From Paenibacillus wynnii (GTDB lineage Bacteria > Bacillota > Bacilli > Paenibacillales > Paenibacillaceae): 64,000 nt of DNA. The DNA lies in assembly GCF_030812855.1 (NCBI RefSeq), contig NZ_JAUSTK010000005.1, positions 186,001 to 250,000 of the forward strand. The letters run 5' to 3'. Shown here in pieces: positions 43,571 through 51,513 of the stretch. The position numbers and the translations under genes are program-made. Position 1 is the first letter of the stretch; each line of letters starts with the position of its first letter. Below the pieces are notes generated by a model, which did not search any database, was not told the origin of the DNA, and worked only from the letters and a program-made list of their open reading frames with translations.

Positions 43571-43607
43571 GAAAGAACTGCAAATCTATTATAAAGGAAT
43601 AAAACAC

Positions 43608-44198
43608 ATGGAAATTAATAAACTATTTGATTACTCTCCGGTCTTCGAAACACCTCGCTTGTTTTTACGAAGATTGAATTTAGAAGATGTTAGTGATTAT
43701 TTTGAATTTGCATCTAATCCGTTAGTTACAACTTTTACCTGGTGGGATAATCATAAGTCATTAGAAGATTCAGTAAATTACATAAATCAAGTAATTGATA
43801 AGTATAACTCTCAAGGAGCATATCATTGGGGAATAGTTTATAAAGATACGAACAAGATTATTGGAAGAACTGGATTTGTTAGTATAGATGAATTACATAA
43901 ACGAACTGAGATTGGATTTGCCCTATCAAACGATTTTTGGAACATGGGAATTATTACGGAAGCGACAAAACCGATAATTAGGTATGGGTTTGAAGAGTTA
44001 GAATTAAACCGGATTGAAGGACGTTGTAATTTTGAAAATCTAGGATCAGAAAAAGTAATGAAGAAATTAGGGATGACATTTGAAGGGATATTAAGAGAAC
44101 AATTAAAAGTAAAGGGGGAATTTACAGACCAGAAGATGTATTCAATACTTAGAAGAGAATATGTCAGTTGTTTCGAAGAAGGCAATTCCATCAGCTAA
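43608..44198 (+). CDS. Cassette 11: RimJ/RimL-type GNAT acetyltransferase
   Basis: 196 residues. ETPRLFLRRLNLEDVSDYFEF is the family N-terminus; IGFALSNDFWNMGIITEATKPIIRYGFEELELNRIEGRC and GSEKVMKKLGMTFEG are the acetyl-CoA and C-terminal blocks. Likely an N-terminal ribosomal-protein or small-molecule acetyltransferase. The stop TAA lies inside the AGCTAAC heptamer of the next site. Confidence 0.82.
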   Translation: MEINKLFDYSPVFETPRLFLRRLNLEDVSDYFEFASNPLVTTFTWWDNHKSLEDSVNYINQVIDKYNSQGAYHWGIVYKDTNKIIGRTGFVSIDELHKRTEIGFALSNDFWNMGIITEATKPIIRYGFEELELNRIEGRCNFENLGSEKVMKKLGMTFEGILREQLKVKGEFTDQKMYSILRREYVSCFEEGNSIS

Positions 44199-44381
44199 CA
44201 CCATATTCACGCATCGGGCCATTCGGCCCTCGGTCCGGCAGAAGTTAGAAGTGGATTCGATGAGGCATTTTCAGTAGCAAGGAAGCAGTTCAGGCGGACA
44301 CACCCGCACCACCTAAACGCATCGCGGCCGGTCCTTCGGACTTTAAGGTGGTGGGGCGTCGTGAACACGGAAACGTTATCC
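44193..44381 (+). repeat. attC-like site 11 (189 bases)
   Basis: AGCTAAC ... GTTATCC. GGGCCATTCGGCCC hairpin, GGTCCG/CGGACA stem, CACCACCT/AGGTGGTG stem capped by GGTCCTTCGGACT, arm TTCACG/CGTGAA. Confidence 0.82.
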
Positions 44382-44421
44382 GAAATAACCTAGAAGATAA
44401 ATATTGTAAGTAGGTGAATCA

Positions 44422-45222
44422 ATGAGGTACTCAGCAGTAGTTTTAGACCTAGATGGAACACTACTTAACTCGGAAAAAAAGATTTCAGACAGAAATTACA
44501 AGAGTGTCATGGCTTGTCATAAGCAAGGAATGCAAATAATCTTCGCTACTGCTCGTCCTCCAAGAGCCGTATATAGTTTTCTACCAAAGGAATTATTAGA
44601 TGTTGGCTCTTTTGTATTTTACAATGGAGCTTTCATATCCAGTTCTAGTCTTGGTGTTAATATTCATGAACCAATCCACTCAGTTCTTTCTGCAGAAGTT
44701 CTTGATCATTGTACAAACGATAACCCTAATAATGAGATAGGGATTGAAGTACTGGATGAATGGTTCAGTTTGAAAGAGATTGATTACTCGATTGTCACGA
44801 GTGTAAAAGAGAATCCAATTGTAAAATCTCTTGAGAAGCTCAAAGAATTTGATGCTACAAAAATATTGATAACTGGCAATATAAATGTAAGAATGCTTAG
44901 GGAAAAATTTAATTCCAGCCTAAATATTATAGTAACTGATAATGGGCAGTTGATTCAGATCATGTCAAAGAGGGCATCAAAAGAAATTGGTGTAGCTAAA
45001 CTACTCAATGGGTTTGGTCTTCAAAACGAAGAGGTTATTGTTTTTGGAGATGATCATAACGATATTGGATTATTTAATACTTGTGGGTGGTCAGTTGCCA
45101 TGGGTAATGCAATACAAGAATTGAAAAATATTGCAAGTACAATTACTAAAAGCAACGATAATGATGGGGTTGCTATTGAATTGGAAAGAATTTTGGGGGT
45201 AACACAGGGTTACATCAGCTAA
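44422..45222 (+). CDS. Cassette 12: HAD-superfamily Cof-type phosphatase
   Basis: 266 residues. Motif I is VVLDLDGTLLNSEKKIS, motif II FATARPP, motif III near VGVAKLL and motif IV VIVFGDDHNDIGLF; the cap is of the C2 type. Members dephosphorylate sugar phosphates or flavin. The stop TAA falls in the AGCTAAC heptamer. The cassette start GTTATCC differs by two bases from the complement of its end, so this cassette may be a hybrid. Confidence 0.83.
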   Translation: MRYSAVVLDLDGTLLNSEKKISDRNYKSVMACHKQGMQIIFATARPPRAVYSFLPKELLDVGSFVFYNGAFISSSSLGVNIHEPIHSVLSAEVLDHCTNDNPNNEIGIEVLDEWFSLKEIDYSIVTSVKENPIVKSLEKLKEFDATKILITGNINVRMLREKFNSSLNIIVTDNGQLIQIMSKRASKEIGVAKLLNGFGLQNEEVIVFGDDHNDIGLFNTCGWSVAMGNAIQELKNIASTITKSNDNDGVAIELERILGVTQGYIS

Positions 45223-45378
45223 CAATGTGTTCACGCATCGGCGGACAAGCCGCCTCGGTCCCGGAAGATAAGTCGAGGGAGTAGTTGCCGGGACACACCC
45301 GCACCACCCAACCGCGTCGCGGCCAGTCGCTTCGCTCCTTTAGGGTGGTGGGGCGTCGTGAATACCAGAACGTTATCA
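45217..45378 (+). repeat. attC-like site 12 (162 bases)
   Basis: AGCTAAC ... GTTATCA. CGGCGGACAAGCCGCC hairpin, GGTCCCGG/CCGGGACA stem, CACCACCC/GGGTGGTG stem. Confidence 0.82.
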
Positions 45379-45403
45379 GAAATCAGCGTAAAGGCGGTTT
45401 AAT

Positions 45404-45883
45404 AATGAGAAGAGGCATAAGCTTTGAAATACCAAATAAATTCGGTAGTTTTCTTGGAGAGATTTTGAGTCCAATACATATTATCTGATTTTTGCAAATC
45501 TAAATGCTTTTCCAATTGGAAAGAGTGCTACAGAATTAACCACGTTAGAAGAATACATAGAAAGTGAATGTTTATTATCACTTTTGGTCATTGATAGTAG
45601 TTATATTTCAATTTATTGTAAAGATCCAAACTTACTTGAAGACTTGTATAACAACGCACTGAATAGAAATTTTGAAAAACTTAAATATGTAACTGATGAT
45701 AATGATACTAGAACAAAGCTTTCTGTATGGGAATCGAATTTTATTGAAAGTGCTTTTGAAGTTAATTCACAGAAGTCGCTGATTTCTGATAACACCATAT
45801 TCACGCATCGGGCCATTCTGCCCTCGGTCCGCCCGGGGCATTTCGAAAAAGTGGATCCAGGCGGACACACCCGCACCATCTAA
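45404..45883 (+). pseudogene. Cassette 13: frameshifted DUF2691-like gene
   Basis: From ATG 45404 the frame reads MRRGISFEIPNKFGSFLGEI and stops at TGA 45486-45488. The continuation is in another frame (YLIFANLNAFPIGKS ... SSYISIYCKDPNLLEDLYNN) and runs into the next attC without a stop. One base appears to be missing near 45478-45484. The order fits the DUF2691 family of unknown function. Cassette ends GTTATCAGAAATCAGCG and CGCTGATTTCTGATAAC are perfect complements. Confidence 0.65.
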
Positions 45884-45948
45884 ACGCATCGCGGCCGGTC
45901 CTTCGGACTTTAAGGTGGTGGGGCGTCGTGAATACAAGAACGTTAGAT
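45787..45948 (+). repeat. attC-like site 13 (162 bases)
   Basis: TGATAAC ... GTTAGAT. Close relative of sites 11 and 12; the first hairpin has a mismatch (GGGCCATTCTGCCC). Confidence 0.82.
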
Positions 45949-45984
45949 GAAATGGCCTAATAACATGTAAAGGACGAATGAATA

Positions 45985-46377
45985 GTGAAAAAAACTTTTA
46001 CTATTAACGGAGATAACTTCTCCGATTTTCAAGGTTTTACTAAAGAGTTTTCTTCCATCGTTTTATCTAATAAACATATATGGAATGGTAATTTAGATGC
46101 ATTTAATGACATACTGCGTGGTGGATTTGGTTTTGAAGATGACGATGATATAGAAATCGTATGGAAGAACTCTATTAATTCAATTAAAGACTTAGGTTAT
46201 ATTGAGACAATTAAAAAATTGAATGAAAAATATGAACACTGTCATCCAACAAATAAGGTATCAGTATTACAAGAATTACATAAAGCTAGAAATAATCAAG
46301 GTCCTACAGTATTTGATAGGATAATAGAAATTATTAATGAACACGAAAACAAAAACATAACATTAAAACTTGAATAA
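45985..46377 (+). CDS. Cassette 14: barstar-like ribonuclease inhibitor
   Basis: 130 residues. FTINGDNFSDFQGFTKEFSSIV, WNGNLDAFNDILRGGFG and IVWKNSINSIKDLG match the barstar family: helix 1, the loop with helix 2 and the strand after it. Barstar blocks the active site of barnase-type RNases. No RNase gene is in the window. Cassette ends GTTAGATGAAATGGCCT and AGGCCACATCATCTAAC are complementary. Confidence 0.78.
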   Translation: MKKTFTINGDNFSDFQGFTKEFSSIVLSNKHIWNGNLDAFNDILRGGFGFEDDDDIEIVWKNSINSIKDLGYIETIKKLNEKYEHCHPTNKVSVLQELHKARNNQGPTVFDRIIEIINEHENKNITLKLE

Positions 46378-46435
46378 ATAGAACCCAATAAATACAAGAG
46401 TATTTTAAATGATTACTTAAAGATGAGGCCACATC

Positions 46436-46596
46436 ATCTAACACCGTATTCACGCTGCGGGCCATACGGCCCTTGGTCTGCAGAGGAATTTCGAGGAAGC
46501 GGATTCAGCAGACAACCCTGCACTGGCTAAGTCCGTCGGACCCGGGGCTAGCGCCCCTTAAGCCAGTGTGGGTTCGTGAATACAACAACGTTAGAT
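46436..46596 (+). repeat. attC-like site 14 (161 bases)
   Basis: ATCTAAC ... GTTAGAT. Same third-stem type as sites 5 and 6 (CACTGGCTAAG ... CTTAAGCCAGTG). Left and right heptamers happen to be complementary. Confidence 0.82.
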
Positions 46597-46634
46597 GAAA
46601 TTACACTGCAAAGCTATTAATAGGAAGATGGTGA

Positions 46635-46988
46635 ATGATTATAGAAATTCTAAGTAACAATAAATTAAATAGTTTCTTCCAACAGCTCGAAAATATTAAA
46701 CAAACTTATAGCGAATTATCGTCCTCATGTTTACATAAGGATTCCAAAATGCCATGGACTGAATTCAAAAAAGAATACGAAAAGATAGGGGGAGCTATTA
46801 ATTCAGATAAGTTCAGTCATATCCAATCAGAATTAATAGAAGAGGTCATTTATTCAATACTCGAAATGCTTGATGGTTATAGAAATTTAGGTTTTGATAT
46901 TGATATTGTGGACAAACAAACAGGAGAATCAATTATAAATGGATTACAACTACATGATAAGTATAGAGATTTTATAAATAAAGAATGA
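46635..46988 (+). CDS. Cassette 15: unknown helical protein
   Basis: 117 residues, largely helical and charged (LNSFFQQLENIKQTYSELS; IEEVIYSILEMLDGYRNLG), with no recognised family. GGAAGATGGTG precedes ATG 46635. Size and composition resemble small immunity proteins, but that is only a guess. Cassette ends GTTAGATGAAATTACACTGC and GCAGTAACATCATCTAAC are complementary. Confidence 0.55.
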   Translation: MIIEILSNNKLNSFFQQLENIKQTYSELSSSCLHKDSKMPWTEFKKEYEKIGGAINSDKFSHIQSELIEEVIYSILEMLDGYRNLGFDIDIVDKQTGESIINGLQLHDKYRDFINKE

Positions 46989-47021
46989 ATAGTGTGAGCA
47001 GCTCGAGAAGGCAGTAACATC

Positions 47022-47134
47022 ATCTAACAATATATTCACGCAGAGGGTCGACTTCGTCGACCCTCGGTCCTCCAGATGGATTTCGGAGAAGCGGATTCAG
47101 GCGGACACACCTACAAGGCTAAGTCCTGTTGGAC
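47022..47134 (+). repeat. attC-like site 15, right end deleted
   Basis: ATCTAAC, the arm TATTCACG, a perfect GAGGGTCGACTTCGTCGACCCTC hairpin region, the GGTCC/GGACA stem and GGCTAAGTCC are present. The sequence then breaks off near 47,134 into a gene fragment; no right arm or GTT heptamer. Confidence 0.75.
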
Positions 47135-47137
47135 CCG

Positions 47138-47299
47138 AATAAATTGTGGACTTTTGATGCTGCTATACTTCCACACTATCTTATAGATAACTATAGAGAG
47201 CAAAATGAAGGTTTTTTTTACTTTAAACACGATAAAGAAAACCTATATATAGTTAGAAAATCTGTTTGGAATGAAGAACCTTGGAAGTTATTTCTTTGA
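47138..47299 (+). pseudogene. Cassette 16: 3' fragment of a gene
   Basis: 53 in-frame codons, NKLWTFDAAILPHYLIDN ... VRKSVWNEEPWKLFL, end at TGA 47297-47299. No start codon or ribosome binding site exists because the sequence is fused directly to the broken attC 15. A deletion removed the right half of that site and the 5' part of this gene. No family is recognised. Confidence 0.6.
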
Positions 47300-47312
47300 G
47301 GGCGTATACATC

Positions 47313-47473
47313 ACATAACAATATATTCACACTGCGGGCCATACGGCCCTTGGATCGTAGAAGGTAAGAAGCCAAGAAGCGGAATTAGGCGATCAACCCT
47401 GCAAGGCTAAGTCATCGACCTGGCGCTGACGCGCCTTAAGCCTTTCGGGTTCGTGAATACAGAAACGTTAGCA
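47313..47473 (+). repeat. attC-like site 16 (161 bases)
   Basis: ACATAAC ... GTTAGCA. GGGCCATACGGCCC hairpin, GGATCG/CGATCA stem, GCAAGGCTAAG/CTTAAGCCTT stem with GGCGCTGACGCGCC cap, arm ATTCAC/GTGAAT. Confidence 0.82.
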
Positions 47474-47498
47474 GAAATTAGTTGAAAGGAAGATTGCC

Positions 47499-48167
47499 AT
47501 GAGTACATGGAGGTCATGGGAAGACAATATAAAAGCATTTCTTCAAGCGATTCAACGAATTGGTGGAGAAGTGGACGGCTATTTATTCAAAGCACCTGCG
47601 AACGTTCAGCTAATTCATGAAGTTGAAGAAAAACTAGGAATCAAACTACCAGTATCTTTCACTAAAACTGTGATTGAATTTTCAAGTGGAATGGAAATGA
47701 ATTGGTCATTACCTGATGATGAAGAGCTAGAAGTACCACTTCCAACAGAATTAAGAGGAATATTTGCGGGAAACTTTAGCTGGAGTTTGAAGGATATTAT
47801 TATTATAGAACAAGATAGAAAGAGTTGGGAACTAGAAGTCTTTTCAAATTTTGAAGATGACTATGATCGTATTTGGCATAATAAACTAGGATTAATGGAA
47901 GTAGGCAACGGAGATTATATTGCTTTCGATTTATCTATCCAAGTTGATCCACCTATAGTTTATTTGTCTCATGATGGCGGAGAAGGCCATGGTTATATTT
48001 TGGGGGACAATTTTATTGATTTTATGAATAGATGGACAAGAATAGGTTGTGTGGGTTGTGAAGATTGGCAACTGATTCCTTTCATGAATGATTCTTCAAC
48101 GGGTATTTTAGCAGATGGCGAGAATGCCATTCAGTGGAGAAAATATCTAAAAGTACAGTTACCTTGA
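47499..48167 (+). CDS. Cassette 17: SMI1/KNR4 family protein
   Basis: 222 residues. LIHEVEEKLGIKLPVSFTKTVIEFSSG is the characteristic N-terminal block, and IWHNKLGLMEVGNGDYIAFDLS ... PPIVYLSHDGGEGHGYIL follows the SUKH pattern. In bacteria this superfamily supplies immunity proteins to contact-dependent and polymorphic toxins. No toxin is adjacent. Cassette ends GTTAGCAGAAATTAGTTG and CAACTAACTTCTGCTAAC are perfect or near-perfect complements. Confidence 0.83.
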   Translation: MSTWRSWEDNIKAFLQAIQRIGGEVDGYLFKAPANVQLIHEVEEKLGIKLPVSFTKTVIEFSSGMEMNWSLPDDEELEVPLPTELRGIFAGNFSWSLKDIIIIEQDRKSWELEVFSNFEDDYDRIWHNKLGLMEVGNGDYIAFDLSIQVDPPIVYLSHDGGEGHGYILGDNFIDFMNRWTRIGCVGCEDWQLIPFMNDSSTGILADGENAIQWRKYLKVQLP

Positions 48168-48196
48168 GGGCTTTTTCAGTGAAGCCAACTAACTTC

Positions 48197-48358
48197 TGCT
48201 AACAATATGTTCATGCATCAGCGGACAGGCCGTCCTGGTCGTTAGGAGATAAGTCTGGGGAGTAGATTCAGGCGTCACACCCGCACCACCTAGCCGCATC
48301 GCGGCCGTCCCTTCGGGACTTAAGATGGTGGGACGTCGTGAATACAACAACGTTATCT
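48197..48358 (+). repeat. attC-like site 17 (162 bases)
   Basis: TGCTAAC ... GTTATCT. Arm slightly degenerate (TGTTCATGC); CACCACCT/AGATGGTG third stem with GTCCCTTCGGGAC cap. Confidence 0.8.
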
Positions 48359-48429
48359 GAAAGAGGCTATTATTTATATCGAGAGCTTCACTTCGAAGTT
48401 GAATTTGAAAAAAAAAGGAGATCAATAAA

Positions 48430-48891
48430 TTGATTCTAATGAGAGCAGAGGAAACAGATGTTGAAGATATTTTACAATTACAACGTGAAGCCTTTATGGT
48501 TGAAGCAACGCTATACAATGATAATAATATTCAACCATTAAGACAGACAATTGATGAACTGAAATTAGATCTCTGCAAACAGACAGTACTGAAAGGAATC
48601 GTAGAGGGTATTATTGCTGGTTCTGTTCGAGCGTATGTTTCTGGTGATACTTGTTATATTGGAAGATTAGTTGTCCACCCTAACTTTCAAAATAGAGGAA
48701 TTGGAACAAGATTACTAAATGAAGTAGAACAGATATTTATTGGATGTATGAGATACGAGTTATTTACAGGGCATAAGAGCGAGAAGAATCTTTATTTGTA
48801 CAATAAGAACGGATACAAGATTTTTAAGTCTCAAGTAATTAATGAGAATTTAACAATGATGTACCTTGAGAAGACAAGTAATGATATGTAG
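48430..48891 (+). CDS. Cassette 18: GNAT acetyltransferase
   Basis: 153 residues. The single GNAT domain shows CYIGRLVVHPNFQNRGIGTRLLNEVEQI with the R/Q-N-R-G-I-G loop, then LFTGHKSEKNLYLYNKNGYKIF. TTG 48430 stands nine bases after AAAGGAG; ATG 48439 is an alternative. Cassette ends carry GTTATCT and AGATAAC, an exact pair, but the site beyond is broken. Confidence 0.8.
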   Translation: MILMRAEETDVEDILQLQREAFMVEATLYNDNNIQPLRQTIDELKLDLCKQTVLKGIVEGIIAGSVRAYVSGDTCYIGRLVVHPNFQNRGIGTRLLNEVEQIFIGCMRYELFTGHKSEKNLYLYNKNGYKIFKSQVINENLTMMYLEKTSNDM

Positions 48892-48917
48892 GCAAATGTC
48901 AAAGAAGAGGCTCCATC

Positions 48918-49043
48918 AGATAACACTGCATTTACGCTGCGGATCGCAAGCGATCTTTGGTCTGCCCGAGGAATTTCGAGGAAGAGGATCAGGCAGACAC
49001 ACCTGACTGGCTAAGTGGCAGAGCTACCCGGTGCTGGCGCACA
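48918..49043 (+). repeat. attC-like site 18, right end missing
   Basis: AGATAAC, arm ATTTACG, hairpin GGATCGCAAGCGATC, GGTCTGCC/GGCAGACA stem and CTGGCTAAG are present. It breaks off near 49,043 where non-cassette DNA begins. Confidence 0.75.
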
Positions 49044-49378
49044 GGAAAGTAATATAAAAGTATTACTTAAATTATCTTAGTTTGTTTGGATTTTGCGATG
49101 TCTAAATCCGAATTGAGTGCACAAGGTTCCCTAGAAAGTACGTGCGTTTAATAAGAGATGATATTGTGAAATGTCCTGGGTCGTAAGTGAATGACCAGGG
49201 ACATTTTTAATTATAGGCTCTGTTATCCTTGATTGTTGATTTGCGACTAAAAGAAAAACCGCCAAATTAGGCGGTTCATTCTGAACCATCGTTTCCCGTT
49301 AACGTATTCCAAATAACTGGTAGTGTAACGCAGTTTAGTGCTTCAAACCTTCCTACTGGTTTGTGACGATTGTCCTCC
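49044..49378. other. Non-coding junction inside the array, with two terminators
   Basis: TGTCCTGGGTC at 49172-49182 pairs with GACCAGGGACA at 49193-49203 before TTTTTAA (+ strand terminator). AAACCGCC at 49256-49263 pairs with GGCGGTT at 49270-49276; read on the minus strand it ends in T residues and would terminate the minus-strand operon. No gene is seen. Confidence 0.55.
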
Positions 49379-49789
49379 TTACTCTTTTTTCTTCATTCTT
49401 GTGCCCAGTATAATGAAAGCGGTATAGATTAGGATGGCAATAGAATCGATTAACGTATTCGTAAGTGCCGAAACATCATAAAATGCGGTTACACCGAGAA
49501 TGACCATCAGACGAACGAGCAGAAGTGACACGATCATCCACACAGCAAACCTGATCTTCGATTTCTCGCTTTGAAATGACAGGATAATGAATACAATGCC
49601 GAAAACCAGATTCTCAGCGGTGATAATGTGCCAGACATACGTAAATGTTATCCATGTATCCAAGGCTATATCATTCACTAAGAGCGTCGGCAGTACAGTG
49701 AATTGCCCATTCCATGCGTGCGTAACGGCAAAAAGTATCGCAAGAACGCCGGCAATCAAACAATAATAATTCTTAATTTTAATGTCCAT
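49379..49789 (-). CDS. Small integral membrane protein
   Basis: 136 residues with four hydrophobic segments (YYCLIAGVLAILFAVTHAW; WHIITAENLVFGIVFIIL; FAVWMIVSLLLVRLMVIL; SIAILIYTAFIILGT). No named family. ATG 49789 on the minus strand has AAGGAGG six bases upstream. Its 5' end overlaps the MerR gene, so the two form an operon on the strand opposite to the cassettes. Confidence 0.65.
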   Translation of the reverse strand: MDIKIKNYYCLIAGVLAILFAVTHAWNGQFTVLPTLLVNDIALDTWITFTYVWHIITAENLVFGIVFIILSFQSEKSKIRFAVWMIVSLLLVRLMVILGVTAFYDVSALTNTLIDSIAILIYTAFIILGTRMKKKE

Positions 49790-50240
49790 CACAATCCTCC
49801 TTGGTTATTCCAGGTTCCTTCTTGTGAAGATCTCGGTAAATCTCTCGAACGAACTCTGCCAGACGTTTGTCACTTTCATGATTAAAGTCCCTTAGCGTGT
49901 CAAATGCTACGTCTAGCAACTGACTGATCCTTTCAAGATGTACGATTTTCTTGCGTGTTTCTGCTTTTTTGGCATCAAGGAATTCAGCAACCTCCTGGCA
50001 ATAAGCAGGATCTACACTCTGCATTCTGTGGAACTTCCCCTTGATTTCTTCTAGAGAAAAGTCCGCATACTGCATGATTTGAATATTCATCAGATCGACG
50101 ATGTCGTCCCTAGAATACCTGCGATAAGAATTGTGTCCCCGAGACGGCGATACGATTCCAATACGGTCATAATACCGCAGCGTATCCTTAGGGATACCGA
50201 GTATCTGTGAAACCTCTTTTATAGAATATTGTTTTTCCAT
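49779..50240 (-). CDS. MerR-family transcriptional regulator
   Basis: 153 residues. The N-terminal helix-turn-helix and wing (YSIKEVSQILGIPKDTLRYYDRIGIVSPSR ... YRRYSRDDIVDLMNIQIM) are typical MerR. A long dimerisation helix follows. The C-terminal sensor part is short and has one cysteine pair candidate too far apart to call a metal site. It probably controls itself and the membrane protein through the dyad at 50255-50272. Confidence 0.85.
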   Translation of the reverse strand: MEKQYSIKEVSQILGIPKDTLRYYDRIGIVSPSRGHNSYRRYSRDDIVDLMNIQIMQYADFSLEEIKGKFHRMQSVDPAYCQEVAEFLDAKKAETRKKIVHLERISQLLDVAFDTLRDFNHESDKRLAEFVREIYRDLHKKEPGITKEDCDGH

Positions 50241-50246
50241 ACATTC

Positions 50247-50277
50247 ACAATAACATTGGAGTAAACTCCAATGTCAA
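50247..50277 (-). promoter_or_regulatory. MerR-type promoter with operator dyad
   Basis: On the minus strand, TTGACA (50277-50272) and TATTGT (50252-50247) are spaced 19 bases, the long spacing typical of MerR-activated promoters. The spacer holds the perfect dyad ATTGGAGT-TT-ACTCCAAT (50255-50272). Confidence 0.75.
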
Positions 50278-50481
50278 CTCGTTTTTACTATCTTTTTCAC
50301 GCGGTATTCATGCGATCCTTACAACTATGCTGCCCATCACTTCAATAAAAAAATTAACAACACAGTTTATCAAAGCCTATTTTAAAGAAGTAGTGAAATA
50401 AGAAAGGGAAAGGGATACAATTCCAAGTATGGGCTTGAATAATAGCGTATTTTGAATGCAGCTCAAGATGTCGGAGACATC

Positions 50482-50649
50482 ACTTAACATAGTATTCACG
50501 CGGCGGAGCCTGGCGGCTCCTTGGTTCGCCCGAAGGGATTGGCAGAGTAGTGGAATCAGGTGAACAACCCTGCAAACCTAACCGCAGTCGCGGCCCCCCC
50601 TTAACGGAAGCTTAAGGTTCTCGGGTTCGTGAATACAATAACGTTAGAC
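50482..50649 (+). repeat. attC-like site 19 (168 bases)
   Basis: ACTTAAC ... GTTAGAC. Arm TATTCACG/CGTGAATA, GGAGCCTGGCGGCTCC hairpin, GGTTCGCC/GGTGAACA stem, AACCTAACCGC ... CTTAAGGTT third stem. Its left-hand cassette has been replaced by the MerR segment. Confidence 0.78.
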
Positions 50650-50731
50650 GACATCAAGAAGCTGTATAAAACCCATATATAAAACCGATAGATGAAATAT
50701 TTAAAATTCTCTTATGAAGGATTGAACAGAC

Positions 50732-51199
50732 ATGGAAAAATCAATTAATCTCCAGGACATTATTGATGGATTAGAAATGCAAATTGATGGAACGAGCACT
50801 TATTTAAACCTCAAGACCGGTGAAGTCATCTCTGTATCTGATGAAGATGTCAGGTCGGCAGAAGAGGATGAATCTTTTGATCATTTACCAGATTGGAAGC
50901 AAGAAGATATTAAGTTTGCAATTGATGTACTTGATAACTTTGATGATTATAGAGAATTACCAACTAAATTTGAAATCAATGAATATAAATTGCTGGAAGA
51001 TTTTTGTTATGAGGTTAAGGATCTTGGGAATAGAGAGACTTTATTTGATGCAATTCGTGGGAGAGGCGCCTTCAGAAGATTCAAGGACAGAGTAAATGAA
51101 ATGGGTATTGAACAAGAATGGTATATTTTTCGAGATGAACAATATAAACAAATTGCAATTAATTGGTGTAAAGATCATAACTTGAAGTACATTGAATAA
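50732..51199 (+). CDS. Cassette 19: UPF0158 family protein
   Basis: 155 residues. The end FDAIRGRGAFRRFKDRVNEMG ... EWYIFRDEQYKQIAINWCKDH is the signature of UPF0158, a widespread family of unknown function; the N-terminus LNLKTGEVISVSDED also fits. Cassette ends GTTAGAC and GTCTAAC match exactly and GACGTCGTC flanks continue the pairing. Confidence 0.8.
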   Translation: MEKSINLQDIIDGLEMQIDGTSTYLNLKTGEVISVSDEDVRSAEEDESFDHLPDWKQEDIKFAIDVLDNFDDYRELPTKFEINEYKLLEDFCYEVKDLGNRETLFDAIRGRGAFRRFKDRVNEMGIEQEWYIFRDEQYKQIAINWCKDHNLKYIE

Positions 51200-51232
51200 A
51201 ACTTAGATTTGAGAGTAACTCAGATTGACGTC

Positions 51233-51388
51233 GTCTAACAATATGTTCACTCATCGGCGGACAAACCGCCTCGGTCCCGGAAATAAGCCGAGAAGTGATT
51301 GCCGGGACATCTAGTCACCTAACTGCATCGCGGCCGGACCTGAAGGTCCTTAAGGTGAATAGACGTCGTTAATACGGAAATGTTAGGC
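51233..51388 (+). repeat. attC-like site 20 (156 bases)
   Basis: GTCTAAC ... GTTAGGC. Right arm slightly degenerate (CGTTAATACGGAAAT); CGGCGGACAAACCGCC, GGTCCCGG/CCGGGACA and TCACCTAAC/TTAAGGTGA stems. Confidence 0.78.
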
Positions 51389-51513
51389 GTAATGCTAGGA
51401 TTATAATTGAAATATTTGGGGGTATTATCGTGCGAAGATTTAAACACAATAATTCTCTTGAAAATATATGAAAGACTTGCAATTAATCTGAAAGAAATTC
51501 AAAGGAGTTGCTT

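Noticed and set aside
42631..45488. Longer reading frames starting inside attC sites (for example from 42,631, 45,285 and 54,732)
   Set aside because: They translate the GC-rich repeat into low-complexity Arg/Thr-rich sequence. Better starts with ribosome binding sites lie just after each repeat.
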